From positions 372,001 through 436,000 of the forward strand of contig NZ_RCCK01000015.1 of the NCBI RefSeq assembly GCF_003664035.1: DNA of 64,000 nucleotides, in the 5' to 3' direction. The stretch's first letter is position 1. Each line of letters starts with the position of its first letter. The DNA comes from Pedobacter alluvionis. GTDB taxonomy: Bacteria; Bacteroidota; Bacteroidia; Sphingobacteriales; Sphingobacteriaceae. Positions 1-7,277 of this stretch are shown piece after piece. Both the position numbers and the translations under genes were made by a program. The notes below the pieces were generated by a model. It was not told the origin of the DNA, did no database searches, and saw only the letters and a program-made list of their open reading frames with translations.

Positions 1-767
1 ATAAACAAAACCTCGGACTGGAGTTTTTAACGGGTTATGTAATTGAGTATGCACTTTCGGTAGATAATATATTTGTTATTGTGCTCATTTTCTCTGCATT
101 TGCGGTTGAAGAAAAATATTATCACAGGGTATTGTTCTGGGGGATATTGGGCGCCATCATTATGCGTTTCATCTTCATTTTTGTAGGCGCTGCATTAATT
201 ACAAAATTTGCCTGGATACTTTACATTTTCGGTGCTTTCCTGGTGTTTACAGGAATAAAGATGTTTTTCAGCAAGGAAGGAGATGATAAAATTGATCCGG
301 AAAACCACCCTGTGGTGAAATGGGCTTCGAAAATATTTTCCATTCACCCAAAATACGAGGGTAAGAACTTCTTTGTTAAAATAGACCATAAAAGAATGGT
401 TACGCCATTGTTTTTGGTGTTGTTGATTGTCGAATTTACCGATCTTTTATTTGCTGTGGATTCTATCCCGGCTATTTTTGCAGTAACTAAAGATCCTTAT
501 ATTGTATTTTTCTCTAATATTTTTGCCATCATGGGCTTGCGATCTATGTTCTTTTTACTGGTAAATATTATTCATAAATTCCATTATTTAAAAACCGGAT
601 TAGCATTTTTACTGGCTTTTATTGGTGTAAAAATGCTAGGACATACTTATCTGGAGAAATGGGGTTTCACCACTGAGCATTCACTGATTGTGATTTTAAG
701 CATCCTCGTGATCAGCATTGTTGCTTCTTTGGTTTTTCCGAAGAAAAAGGTACATGTAAAACCTTAG
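1..767 (+). CDS. TerC family integral membrane protein (5' end outside window)
   Basis: Member of the TerC family of inner-membrane proteins, linked to tellurite resistance or metal-ion export; the physiological substrate here is unknown. The reading frame is open from base 3 and already carries the family motif EYALSVDNIFV (bases 45-77), so the start lies before the window and the GTG at 81 is not the true start. About eight hydrophobic segments follow, and the second acidic signature (VEFTDLLFAVDSIPA, bases 427-471) is present. The C-terminus ends in a basic tail (FPKKKVHVKP). TerC proteins of this type are about 320 residues, so roughly 60-70 residues are missing. Family assignment is firm, function uncertain. 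Confidence 0.9.
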   Translation, partial: KQNLGLEFLTGYVIEYALSVDNIFVIVLIFSAFAVEEKYYHRVLFWGILGAIIMRFIFIFVGAALITKFAWILYIFGAFLVFTGIKMFFSKEGDDKIDPENHPVVKWASKIFSIHPKYEGKNFFVKIDHKRMVTPLFLVLLIVEFTDLLFAVDSIPAIFAVTKDPYIVFFSNIFAIMGLRSMFFLLVNIIHKFHYLKTGLAFLLAFIGVKMLGHTYLEKWGFTTEHSLIVILSILVISIVASLVFPKKKVHVKP

Positions 768-778
768 TTTTATAGTTT

Positions 779-871
779 TTGTCATTCTGAGCGCAGCGAA
801 GAATCTTTGACTACTATAGAAAGGTGTTTCGCAGGTTGCAGATGCTTCGTGCCTCAGCATGACAGCATGTT
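779..871. repeat. Intergenic hairpin element, chimeric arms
   Basis: Between terC and the peptidase gene. The left arm is of the 'GTCATTCTGAGCG' type and the right arm (about 838-865) is the 'AGATGCTTCGTGCCTCAG' type also seen at 11563-11628 and 16056-16121. The arms pair only in part, so this looks like a hybrid of two related palindromes. It may act as an mRNA 3' end but has no clear T-tract. Confidence 0.6.
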
Positions 872-955
872 ATAGGTTACTCAAAAGCAAAATAAACGTT
901 ACAGCTGGCAATCTCTATCTAAAATTTGTACTTTCAGCAGATATAACTAAACCTA

Positions 956-2404
956 ATGAAATACCTTTTCTCCACCGTCCTTCTTTGCACCACTTTGTTT
1001 GCCAATGCACAAGATAAATTTGGCGATGTTTTTGCCAAAATCAATACTGATGTACAACAAAACTCAAGAGCTTATCAAACCTTAAAATATGAAACCGAAA
1101 CCATCGGTCACCGTTTAACAGGCTCTGCAAACGGGGCAAAGGCTGAGCAATATGTTTTCGATTTATTAAAATCTTATGGTTGCGAGGTGAAATTTCAACC
1201 ATTTGAAGTAGAAAGCTGGGCAAGAAAAACGATCAATGTAGAAATTGGTGCTGATAAAAATAGTCTGACCAAAATGAAGGCCGTTACACTGGCGCATTCG
1301 CCGGTAAGTGCGGATGTTACAGGTGAAATTGTAGACGCTGGTAACGGATTGGAAGCAGATTATCAGGCCAGTCCTGAAAAATTTAAAGGTAAAATTGCTT
1401 TGATTTATCTGGGTGTGTTACCAGGCTCTCCTGCAGGAACGAAATCATTACACCGCTCTGAAAAAACTGCTATTGCCACAAAATATGGTGCCATTGGTGT
1501 AATTATTATCAATACGGTAAAAGATGGTGTGCTTTTAACCGGAACTGCTTCGGTAACGGGTAAACTGATTCCAATACCTGCGGTTTGTATCGGTTTGGAA
1601 GATGGAATGGCTTTGAAAGAGAAAATTAAATCGCAGTCGCAAATGGCGCATATTGCCATGACGAATTTTTCGGGTTTGATCAAAGCCCGCAATGTAGTGG
1701 CTACCTTTAAAGGAACTGAACTGCCAAAAGATAAAATTGTAGTTGGTGGGCATTTAGATAGCTGGGATTTGGCAACTGGTGCTATCGACAATGGGATCGG
1801 CTCTTTCGCCATTTTGGATATGGCACGAACGTTTAAAAAACTGAATTTAAAAACCAAGCGTACTGTAGAGTTTGTATTGTTTATGGGCGAGGAGCAAGGT
1901 TTGCTGGGTTCTAAAGCCTATATCGACCAGGCTAAAAAAGAGGGAACCTTAAATCAGGTAAAGTTTATGCTGAACTACGATATGACCAACGATCCGAAAG
2001 GTTTCTCTACTTCACGTGCTGAAATGAAAGACCTTTTTACATCTTGGGGAGCTGATATTGTAAAGATTGATACAGGCTTTAAAAACCTGTTTAATGCTGG
2101 TGCAGGTTTACACAGCGATCATCAGCCGTTTATGCTAGCAGGTATTCCTACCGGAGGTGGTTTTGGAGGCAAATTGCCAAATAATTCCGGACCCTTTTAC
2201 CATTCAGATGGCGATAGCTTTAAACTAGTTGATGAGCAGGAACTTAAAAATACGGTACGCTATAGTGCCATGTTAACTTATGCATTAGCCAATACACCGA
2301 AAATCCCGGTAGGTGTTCAAGACGAGGAAGAGTTGAGGGCTTTCTTAGAATCGCAGAACCTAAAGGAACCTTTGAGTATTGCTGGTGAGTGGAGGTGGAA
2401 ATAA
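956..2404 (+). CDS. M28 family zinc exopeptidase, carboxypeptidase Q-like, secreted
   Basis: Predicted secreted or periplasmic aminopeptidase/carboxypeptidase of peptidase family M28. A signal peptide covers residues 1-18 (ending FANA). A protease-associated (PA) insert lies around residues 110-245, followed by the catalytic domain. Zinc-ligand motifs are visible in order: GGHLDSWD (about 263-270), GAIDNG (about 275-280), MGEEQG (about 307-312), NYDM (about 340) and HSDHQPF (about 386-392). The 482-residue length fits the PGCP/carboxypeptidase Q group. The ATG at 956 directly precedes the signal peptide. Family is certain; the peptide substrate is not. Confidence 0.93.
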   Translation: MKYLFSTVLLCTTLFANAQDKFGDVFAKINTDVQQNSRAYQTLKYETETIGHRLTGSANGAKAEQYVFDLLKSYGCEVKFQPFEVESWARKTINVEIGADKNSLTKMKAVTLAHSPVSADVTGEIVDAGNGLEADYQASPEKFKGKIALIYLGVLPGSPAGTKSLHRSEKTAIATKYGAIGVIIINTVKDGVLLTGTASVTGKLIPIPAVCIGLEDGMALKEKIKSQSQMAHIAMTNFSGLIKARNVVATFKGTELPKDKIVVGGHLDSWDLATGAIDNGIGSFAILDMARTFKKLNLKTKRTVEFVLFMGEEQGLLGSKAYIDQAKKEGTLNQVKFMLNYDMTNDPKGFSTSRAEMKDLFTSWGADIVKIDTGFKNLFNAGAGLHSDHQPFMLAGIPTGGGFGGKLPNNSGPFYHSDGDSFKLVDEQELKNTVRYSAMLTYALANTPKIPVGVQDEEELRAFLESQNLKEPLSIAGEWRWK

Positions 2405-2479
2405 TGATTTGATGGATTCGCTTCGCGGGTGATTACACAGATTAAGAGATTGCACAGATTTTATAAAGTTAATTCACGT

Positions 2480-2600
2480 AAGACAATTCGTCGTTTCGAC
2501 CGTAGTGTTCTGTTCCAAAGGAACTCCTTCGGAGGAGAAGTCTTTACGAGAACTGCCTTAAAAGATTTCCCGGCTGAATCCTGGCGCAAAAAGATTTAAT
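2480..2600. repeat. Intergenic palindromic repeat
   Basis: The gap between the M28 peptidase and the convergent CBS gene holds interrupted palindromic sequence: TAAGACAATTCG on the left, a short TCC-TTCG-GGA hairpin near 2526-2537, and AGTCTTTACG on the right. It resembles the generic hairpin repeats of this genome. No ORF is supported. Confidence 0.4.
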
Positions 2601-2624
2601 ACAAGAGGATTGTACAAATCAGTA

Positions 2625-3053
2625 CTACCCACTAATATAACTTTCCAGTTGCGAAATGGTCTGTTTTTGATCGGCAATGATAAACTTTACCACATCGCCG
2701 ATGGAAACCATTCCTTTTACTTCGTCGTTTTCTACAATTGGTAAATGACGGATGTGTTTATCCGTCATCAGTTCCATGCAATGATCAATACTGTCGCTAA
2801 ACTTGATGGTAATGGGGTTAGCTGTCATGGCTTCTTTAATCAGGGTATCTTTTGATGATTTGCCTTGCAGGATGATTTTTCGGGCATAATCGCGTTCCGT
2901 AAAAATGCCCCTAAGTTGTTCGTATTCTATTACCAATACAGCACTGATATTTTTTTCTGTCATTACTTTTAAGGCATCCAGAACAGAAATGTTTTCTGAT
3001 ACGGAGATGATGATGGCCTGCTTGGTGTCCAGTAAATGTTTTACGCTTTTCAT
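2625..3053 (-). CDS. CBS-domain-pair protein
   Basis: A 142-residue cytoplasmic protein made almost only of two CBS domains (about residues 8-62 and 75-130), forming one Bateman module. Such modules bind adenine nucleotides or S-adenosyl ligands and usually regulate something else. Recognisable parts are SVLDALKVMTEKNISAVLVI, FTERDYARKII and HLPIVENDEVKGMVSIGDVV. There is no attached enzyme or channel domain, so its partner is unknown. It is divergent from ahcY; a role in sensing adenosyl compounds is tempting but is only inference. Confidence 0.9.
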   Translation of the reverse strand: MKSVKHLLDTKQAIIISVSENISVLDALKVMTEKNISAVLVIEYEQLRGIFTERDYARKIILQGKSSKDTLIKEAMTANPITIKFSDSIDHCMELMTDKHIRHLPIVENDEVKGMVSIGDVVKFIIADQKQTISQLESYISG

Positions 3054-3131
3054 AATTGTTAATTTGGTTATAACAATTTAAGAAATAATTAGCTGGATAT
3101 CAAAGTTTTATTTCATGTTTTGGAGGCTTTA

Positions 3132-3183
3132 AAAGAAGTCAAGTTTTTAATATGCACCTTGCCATGTCAAACTTGACTTCTTT
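3132..3183. repeat. Perfect 15-bp inverted repeat
   Basis: Bases 3132-3146 and 3169-3183 are perfect reverse complements around a 22-base loop, between the divergent CBS and ahcY genes. There is no long T-run, so it is not a classical terminator. Downstream (3205-3290) a further imperfect palindrome of the AATGGCAG/TATGGCAGG type fills the rest of the 418-base gap. No ORF is supported in the gap. Confidence 0.6.
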
Positions 3184-3416
3184 GGGAACACATACCACAG
3201 GACCTGATTAATCTAAACCTGACAGGAATGGCAGCCTCCGTCCCGATTTTACATCGGGAATTCGTCGGAGCTATAATGTATGGCAGGGCCGAAGCTGAGC
3301 TAAGAATTACAGGACTTGCTTTTCAAAAAATAGTTAAGCCATGAAATATTGAAACTTGGATGTGAAAATCGGTCTTCTATTTTTACAATCCTCCAACCCA
3401 CCCACACTTTAATTAT

Positions 3417-3447
3417 TTGGCTTTCACAAAGGGATGCCGTAACTTTG
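3417..3447 (+). promoter_or_regulatory. Bacteroidota housekeeping promoter for ahcY
   Basis: A TTG at 3417-3419 (-33 element) is followed after 20 bases by a perfect TAnnTTTG -7 element, TAACTTTG, at 3440-3447. The start codon is at 3472, giving a leader of roughly 18-20 bases, too short for a riboswitch. Confidence 0.75.
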
Positions 3448-3471
3448 CATCACATTTAAAAACAAATAATT

Positions 3472-4788
3472 ATGTCATCAGTAGAGACAACCTATATCCC
3501 TTACAAAGTTAAGGACATTTCACTGGCAGAATGGGGCCGTAAAGAAATCGGATTAGCCGAAGCAGAAATGCCAGGTTTAATGAGTTTACGTAAAGAATTC
3601 GGTCCAACTCAACCCTTAAAAGGTGCGCGTATTGCAGGCTGTCTGCACATGACGATCCAAACGGCTGTTTTAATCGAAACATTAACTGCACTGGGTGCTG
3701 AAGTTACCTGGTCATCTTGCAATATTTTTTCTACTCAGGATCACGCTGCTGCTGCAATTGCTGCAGCTGGTATTCAGGTTTATGCCTGGAAAGGTTTAAA
3801 CGAAGAAGAATTCGATTGGTGTATTGAGCAAACTTTACATTTCGGTCCGGAGCAACAACCATTAAACATGATTTTGGATGATGGTGGCGATTTAACCAAT
3901 ATGGTTTTTGATAAATATCCTGAGCTAATTGCAGCTATTAAAGGTTTATCAGAAGAAACCACTACTGGTGTTCACCGTTTGTACGAAAGAATGAAAAACG
4001 GAACATTGCACTTACCTGCAATTAACGTTAATGATTCAGTTACCAAATCTAAATTTGATAACAAATACGGATGTCGTGAATCATTGGTTGATGCGATCCG
4101 TCGTGCTACCGATGTAATGATGGCTGGTAAAGTGGCTGTTGTTTGTGGTTATGGCGATGTGGGTAAAGGTTCTGCAGAATCGTTAAGCTCACAAGGTGTA
4201 CGTGTTATTGTAACTGAAATTGACCCAATCTGTGCTTTACAGGCTGCAATGGAAGGTTACGAAGTTAAAAAATTAGCTACAGCGATTAAAGAAGCTGATA
4301 TCGTGGTAACTACTACAGGTAACTGTGATATCGTTCGCGAGCAACATTTCAGGGCATTAAAAGATAAAGCGATTGTTTGTAACATCGGTCACTTCGATAA
4401 CGAAATTGATATGGCTTGGTTAAACGGTGCTTATGGCGATACCAAAGTTGAAATTAAACCTCAGGTTGATAAATATACTATTGACGGTAAAGATGTAATC
4501 ATCTTAGCTGAAGGTCGTTTAGTTAACTTAGGTTGTGCAACTGGTCACCCAAGTTTTGTAATGAGTAACTCATTCACAAACCAAACTTTGGCTCAATTAG
4601 AGCTTTGGACAAACACTGGTGCTTACGAAAACAAAGTATATACTTTGCCTAAACATTTAGATGAAAAAGTTGCCCGTTTACACTTAGAAAAAATCGGTGT
4701 AGAATTAGATGTTTTGGATCAACACCAGGCTGATTATATCGGCGTACCGGTTGAAGGTCCTTTCAAAGCAGATACATACAGGTACTAG
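3472..4788 (+). CDS. ahcY: Adenosylhomocysteinase
   Basis: Hydrolyses S-adenosyl-L-homocysteine to adenosine and homocysteine with bound NAD, clearing the product inhibitor of methyltransferases. It is 438 residues, normal for the family. Visible motifs include GCLHMTIQTAVLIETL near residue 60, the NAD-binding VCGYGDVGKGSAE near residue 225, NIGHFDNEIDM near 305, and the conserved C-terminus ending KADTYRY, which reaches into the neighbouring subunit's cofactor site. It is a single-gene unit with a strong promoter upstream and a terminator downstream. Confidence 0.98.
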   Translation: MSSVETTYIPYKVKDISLAEWGRKEIGLAEAEMPGLMSLRKEFGPTQPLKGARIAGCLHMTIQTAVLIETLTALGAEVTWSSCNIFSTQDHAAAAIAAAGIQVYAWKGLNEEEFDWCIEQTLHFGPEQQPLNMILDDGGDLTNMVFDKYPELIAAIKGLSEETTTGVHRLYERMKNGTLHLPAINVNDSVTKSKFDNKYGCRESLVDAIRRATDVMMAGKVAVVCGYGDVGKGSAESLSSQGVRVIVTEIDPICALQAAMEGYEVKKLATAIKEADIVVTTTGNCDIVREQHFRALKDKAIVCNIGHFDNEIDMAWLNGAYGDTKVEIKPQVDKYTIDGKDVIILAEGRLVNLGCATGHPSFVMSNSFTNQTLAQLELWTNTGAYENKVYTLPKHLDEKVARLHLEKIGVELDVLDQHQADYIGVPVEGPFKADTYRY

Positions 4789-4830
4789 TCCTGAGTCTTT
4801 AGTCGAGAGTCTGAAGTCGATAATATGAAG

Positions 4831-4864
4831 AGGGATGTGCAGATTTGCATATCCCTTTTTTTAT
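4831..4864 (+). terminator. Rho-independent terminator of ahcY
   Basis: An 11-bp stem (4831-4841 with 4846-4856, one G-U pair) with a short loop is followed by a run of seven Ts. It lies 43 bases after the ahcY stop codon. Confidence 0.8.
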
Positions 4865-4934
4865 TCCCCTCTCCCAGAATGGTGCCTTTAAGGCGGGGTG
4901 TTTTTAGGTGTTTTTTTGAAAACGTACGTTCAGT

Positions 4935-5040
4935 GCTCTTGGCAGGCATCAGCCCTGCTATTCATTCCAATCTTTTTGTTGTTCTTCGACTACGCTCAGA
5001 ATGACAACAAAAAGGATTTCCATTTCTATCAGGTTTATTT
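4935..5040. repeat. Modular nested-hairpin intergenic element, copy 1
   Basis: Outer arms AATCTTTTTGTTGT (from 4969) and ACAACAAAAAGGATT (to about 5018) pair around an inner 'CTTCGACTACGCTCAGAATGAC' half-palindrome. Flanks carry the GGCAGG and ATCAGGTTTA words seen in the copies at 11514, 16010 and 50095. It occupies most of the 309-base gap after ahcY. Confidence 0.6.
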
Positions 5041-5074
5041 TACAAAGTGTGTGGCTCTTTTAACGCTGAAATTC

Positions 5075-5082
5075 TAAATTTG
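5075..5082 (+). promoter_or_regulatory. -7 promoter element (TAAATTTG)
   Basis: A perfect TAnnTTTG element lies 15 bases before the ATG at 5098. No convincing -33 element is seen at the usual distance. It supports the 5098 start over the upstream in-frame codon at 5047. Confidence 0.55.
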
Positions 5083-5097
5083 ATAAAAATTCAAATA

Positions 5098-5439
5098 ATG
5101 AAAAAGTTAATATTTGCCCTTGTACTTGGTGTGTTTTCAGTTGCTGTAAATGCCCAAACCACACCTCAAAAAGCTGCAATAGCGAAAGTAATTACCAAAC
5201 AGGTGGTCGATATTGCCTGTGGCGAATGCCAGTTTAAAATGAAAGGTAAAGATTGTGAGTTAGCAGTTAAAATTGACGGTAAACCTTATTTTGTAGATGG
5301 TAAAGGTATTGATGACTTTGGCGATGCACATGGCAAACACGGTTTTTGCAATGCGGTAAGCAAAGCAGAAGTTACCGGCGAAATCGTAAACAACCGTTTT
5401 AAGGCGAAAGAAATAAAATTATTGCCAGTTAAGAAATAG
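5098..5439 (+). CDS. Small exported Cys-containing protein (DUF6370-like)
   Basis: A 113-residue protein with a signal peptide (MKKLIFALVLGVFSVAVNAQ) and a mature domain carrying CGECQFKMKGKDC and a later HGFCNA. Four cysteines and the pattern VDIACGECQF...YFVDGKGIDDFGDAHG suggest a small metal- or haem-related or disulfide-bonded periplasmic domain. I recognise it as similar to DUF6370 from memory only. The ATG at 5098 is chosen because it starts the signal peptide; the longer frame from 5047 would put charged residues ahead of it. Function unknown. Confidence 0.75.
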   Translation: MKKLIFALVLGVFSVAVNAQTTPQKAAIAKVITKQVVDIACGECQFKMKGKDCELAVKIDGKPYFVDGKGIDDFGDAHGKHGFCNAVSKAEVTGEIVNNRFKAKEIKLLPVKK

Positions 5440-5444
5440 TGGGT

Positions 5445-5600
5445 TTACCGCAAAGAACGCAAAGCTTTTCGCAAAGTGCCGCTAAGTCTGATTTAAAAAC
5501 GGTCTGAACCCAACTTTGTGTTCTTTGTGCCTTTGTGGTCAATTTATTGCGCGATCTCTGTGCTCTGCGCCTTTTCTCCGTATTCTATGCGGTTAAAAAA
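5445..5600. repeat. 'ACCGCAAAG...ATGCGGTTAAA' intergenic inverted repeat
   Basis: The gap between the DUF6370-like gene and the convergent deacetylase holds GTTTACCGCAAAGAACGCAAAG at its left edge and CTTTGTG/CTATGCGGTTAAA words at its right edge. It is the same family as 9720-9835 and the duplicated copies at 17367-17750. It extends to the 3' end of the deacetylase gene. No gene is supported. Confidence 0.55.
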
Positions 5601-5608
5601 GCAATAAA

Positions 5609-6589
5609 TTATTCAAATTCCTTTTCCAAACCCTCTCTCAAATCGAAAAGCAACCATTGTTTATTCTTCACATCAGCTTGTTTCGTTTTTAATAACTGGA
5701 TAAAATCTTTTACACCTATTTCTTCATTTCCGTTGCCATGGATCAGTACAATGCTGCCCGCGTTAGGCTGTTGTCCTTTGGCCAGCCAGGCATCGCTTCC
5801 CACAGGAATTAATCCGTAACCCTCAATTTTTCCGACTATCGCTTTGTCTGATACCAATCCCGGAAACCGGAAAAATACCGAAGGGATTAAACCGTTTTTT
5901 AACATTAGTTTTTCGTTTTCCAGTACTTCTATGTCCAAATTGGTCCCGGGAGCCAACAGAAAATTTTCGTCTAATGGCAGTTTGTTTACCTGATGGTTAT
6001 AAGTATGGTTTACCCATGTAATATTCAATTCTTTTTTCTCTACCAAACCTTTCAACCAGTTCAGGTCATCCTGATGTTTAAGCATCCATTTGCCAGAAAC
6101 CGAAATCGCGAGGGGTGCAGGCTGCTCTATCTTTTTAAATTCATCAAAAACAGATTGGAAGATAATCCGGTCTAAAGCCTTATGCGATGGGCAAAGATCG
6201 ATCGTTAAAGTAATGCCTTTTTCATTCGGAATGGCATGATCGATCCCCGCGTTTTGCAACTGCAGATCTTTAGCTGCCGCGGCTTCTATTGATTTTATAT
6301 AAGCCGTGTTTTTAAAAATCGCCAATACATTCTGGAACTGTAAGCTGCTTGTGGCATATTTACTGGACAAATCTACTTTAGTATCTAAAGTTTCAGGATT
6401 TACCAGCAATAAATATTTCTGGTTATTTGCCGAAAAACTTCTGAGCGCAATCAGCTTCTGATTAGCACCTGTTGCCAAGGCAAAACTTACTTTATAGCGT
6501 TTAATATCTTCAAAATTTTGCGCAAAAATTTGAATGCAAAAAAAGCAGCTGCAAAAAATAGTGATGGGCAAACGTTTAGATAATTTCAT
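5609..6589 (-). CDS. Exported polysaccharide deacetylase family protein
   Basis: A 326-residue protein with a signal peptide (residues 1-23, ending QIFAQ) and a NodB-type deacetylase fold. The first metal motif appears as LTIDLCPSH (about residue 128), and HTYNH (about 194-198) matches the second, zinc-binding H-x3-H motif. Later FFRFPG and VLIHGNG match motifs 3 and 5. The usual TFDD of motif 1 reads TIDLC, so one acidic residue is absent and activity may be altered or lost. Possible substrates are cell-wall or exopolysaccharide N-acetyl sugars; nothing nearby fixes which. Confidence 0.8.
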   Translation of the reverse strand: MKLSKRLPITIFCSCFFCIQIFAQNFEDIKRYKVSFALATGANQKLIALRSFSANNQKYLLLVNPETLDTKVDLSSKYATSSLQFQNVLAIFKNTAYIKSIEAAAAKDLQLQNAGIDHAIPNEKGITLTIDLCPSHKALDRIIFQSVFDEFKKIEQPAPLAISVSGKWMLKHQDDLNWLKGLVEKKELNITWVNHTYNHQVNKLPLDENFLLAPGTNLDIEVLENEKLMLKNGLIPSVFFRFPGLVSDKAIVGKIEGYGLIPVGSDAWLAKGQQPNAGSIVLIHGNGNEEIGVKDFIQLLKTKQADVKNKQWLLFDLREGLEKEFE

Positions 6590-6630
6590 ATTTCCTTATT
6601 TAAAATCTTTCTAATTTAATGCAAATCCAT

Positions 6631-6638
6631 TATCTTTA
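6631..6638 (+). promoter_or_regulatory. -7-like element (TATCTTTA) before small ORF
   Basis: A one-mismatch TAnnTTTG element lies 11 bases before the ATG at 6650 of the 40-residue membrane protein. It supports expression of that short gene. Confidence 0.45.
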
Positions 6639-6649
6639 CACACATCGCC

Positions 6650-6772
6650 ATGAACAAAGAAAAAGCAAAATTATGGTTTAAGCGGGTGGGGCTGGTTGGA
6701 TTTTTATTCTTCCTGATTAAAGGATTAATATGGCTTGTTGTGATATATTTTGTCGGTAAAAACGTTACTTAA
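6650..6772 (+). CDS. 40-residue single-pass membrane protein
   Basis: A short ORF (MNKEKAKLWFKRVG...VGKNVT). It has a basic N-terminus followed by one or two closely spaced hydrophobic segments covering residues 13-35 (GLVGFLFFLIKGLIWLVVIY). It is preceded by a -7-like element and sits divergently from the deacetylase. I believe similar short proteins recur in Sphingobacteriaceae, but this is from memory. Function unknown; a stress or envelope microprotein is possible. Confidence 0.6.
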   Translation: MNKEKAKLWFKRVGLVGFLFFLIKGLIWLVVIYFVGKNVT

Positions 6773-6842
6773 ATTGGTTTATTTGTTCACTGGTCATTTG
6801 TTCATTAGTCGGTGCAAGTTGCATAATTAAGTCTTCTAAGTC

Positions 6843-6880
6843 AAACGTCATCCTGAACTTGTTTCAGGATCTATTTCGAA
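6843..6880. repeat. Short hairpin repeat
   Basis: GTCATCCTGAACTTGTTTCAGGATC forms an 8-bp stem (TCCTGAAC/GTTTCAGGA) just after the 3' end of gtrA. It is one of the common 'GTCATCCTGA' repeats of this genome and could protect or end the minus-strand transcript. Confidence 0.5.
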
Positions 6881-6895
6881 AGTATTCCAAAACTT

Positions 6896-7276
6896 TTACC
6901 TAAAAGTAAATAACATATTCGCCAAAAAATTCCAAACAAAAACAATTACAATCGCAAAAAACTTCGCCACATAAAAGTTGGTTCCGTTTTTTCTTTGATG
7001 GAATAGGTAAATGATGAAGGTGTTTAAACCCAAGCCGATTAAACTCACCACTAAAAATTTGCTAAACTCAGTTCCCCAATGACTATTTGTGCTCTGGAAT
7101 GTCCATATCCGGTTAATGAGATAATTATTGGTTACGGCTAAAGTAAAACCAATGGCATTAGCAATGTATTTATTGATCTTGATTTTCTCTTTGCACAGCC
7201 ATGTCGCGCCGAAATCTATCGCCATCCCGAGGAAACCCGTTAATCCAAATTTTAAGATGCGGAAGAATAAATCCAT
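6896..7276 (-). CDS. GtrA family membrane protein
   Basis: A 126-residue protein with four predicted membrane helices, typical of GtrA. Family members help move polyprenyl-linked sugars across the inner membrane for glycan decoration. FGLTGFLGMAIDFGATWL, NNYLINRIWTF and the final FVWNFLANMLFTFR are family-like. Its ATG lies one base after the stop codon of the upstream glycosyltransferase gene (7278-8918), so the two are co-transcribed and probably act in one glycosylation step. Confidence 0.9.
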   Translation of the reverse strand: MDLFFRILKFGLTGFLGMAIDFGATWLCKEKIKINKYIANAIGFTLAVTNNYLINRIWTFQSTNSHWGTEFSKFLVVSLIGLGLNTFIIYLFHQRKNGTNFYVAKFFAIVIVFVWNFLANMLFTFR

Positions 7277-7277
7277 G

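Noticed and set aside
1405..1857. Minus-strand 150-codon frame inside the M28 peptidase gene
   Set aside because: The plus-strand frame has clear peptidase motifs throughout; this is its shadow.
3054..3471. Possible SAM/SAH riboswitch before ahcY
   Set aside because: The promoter TAACTTTG at 3440 leaves only about 20 bases of leader; the upstream hairpin lies outside the transcript.
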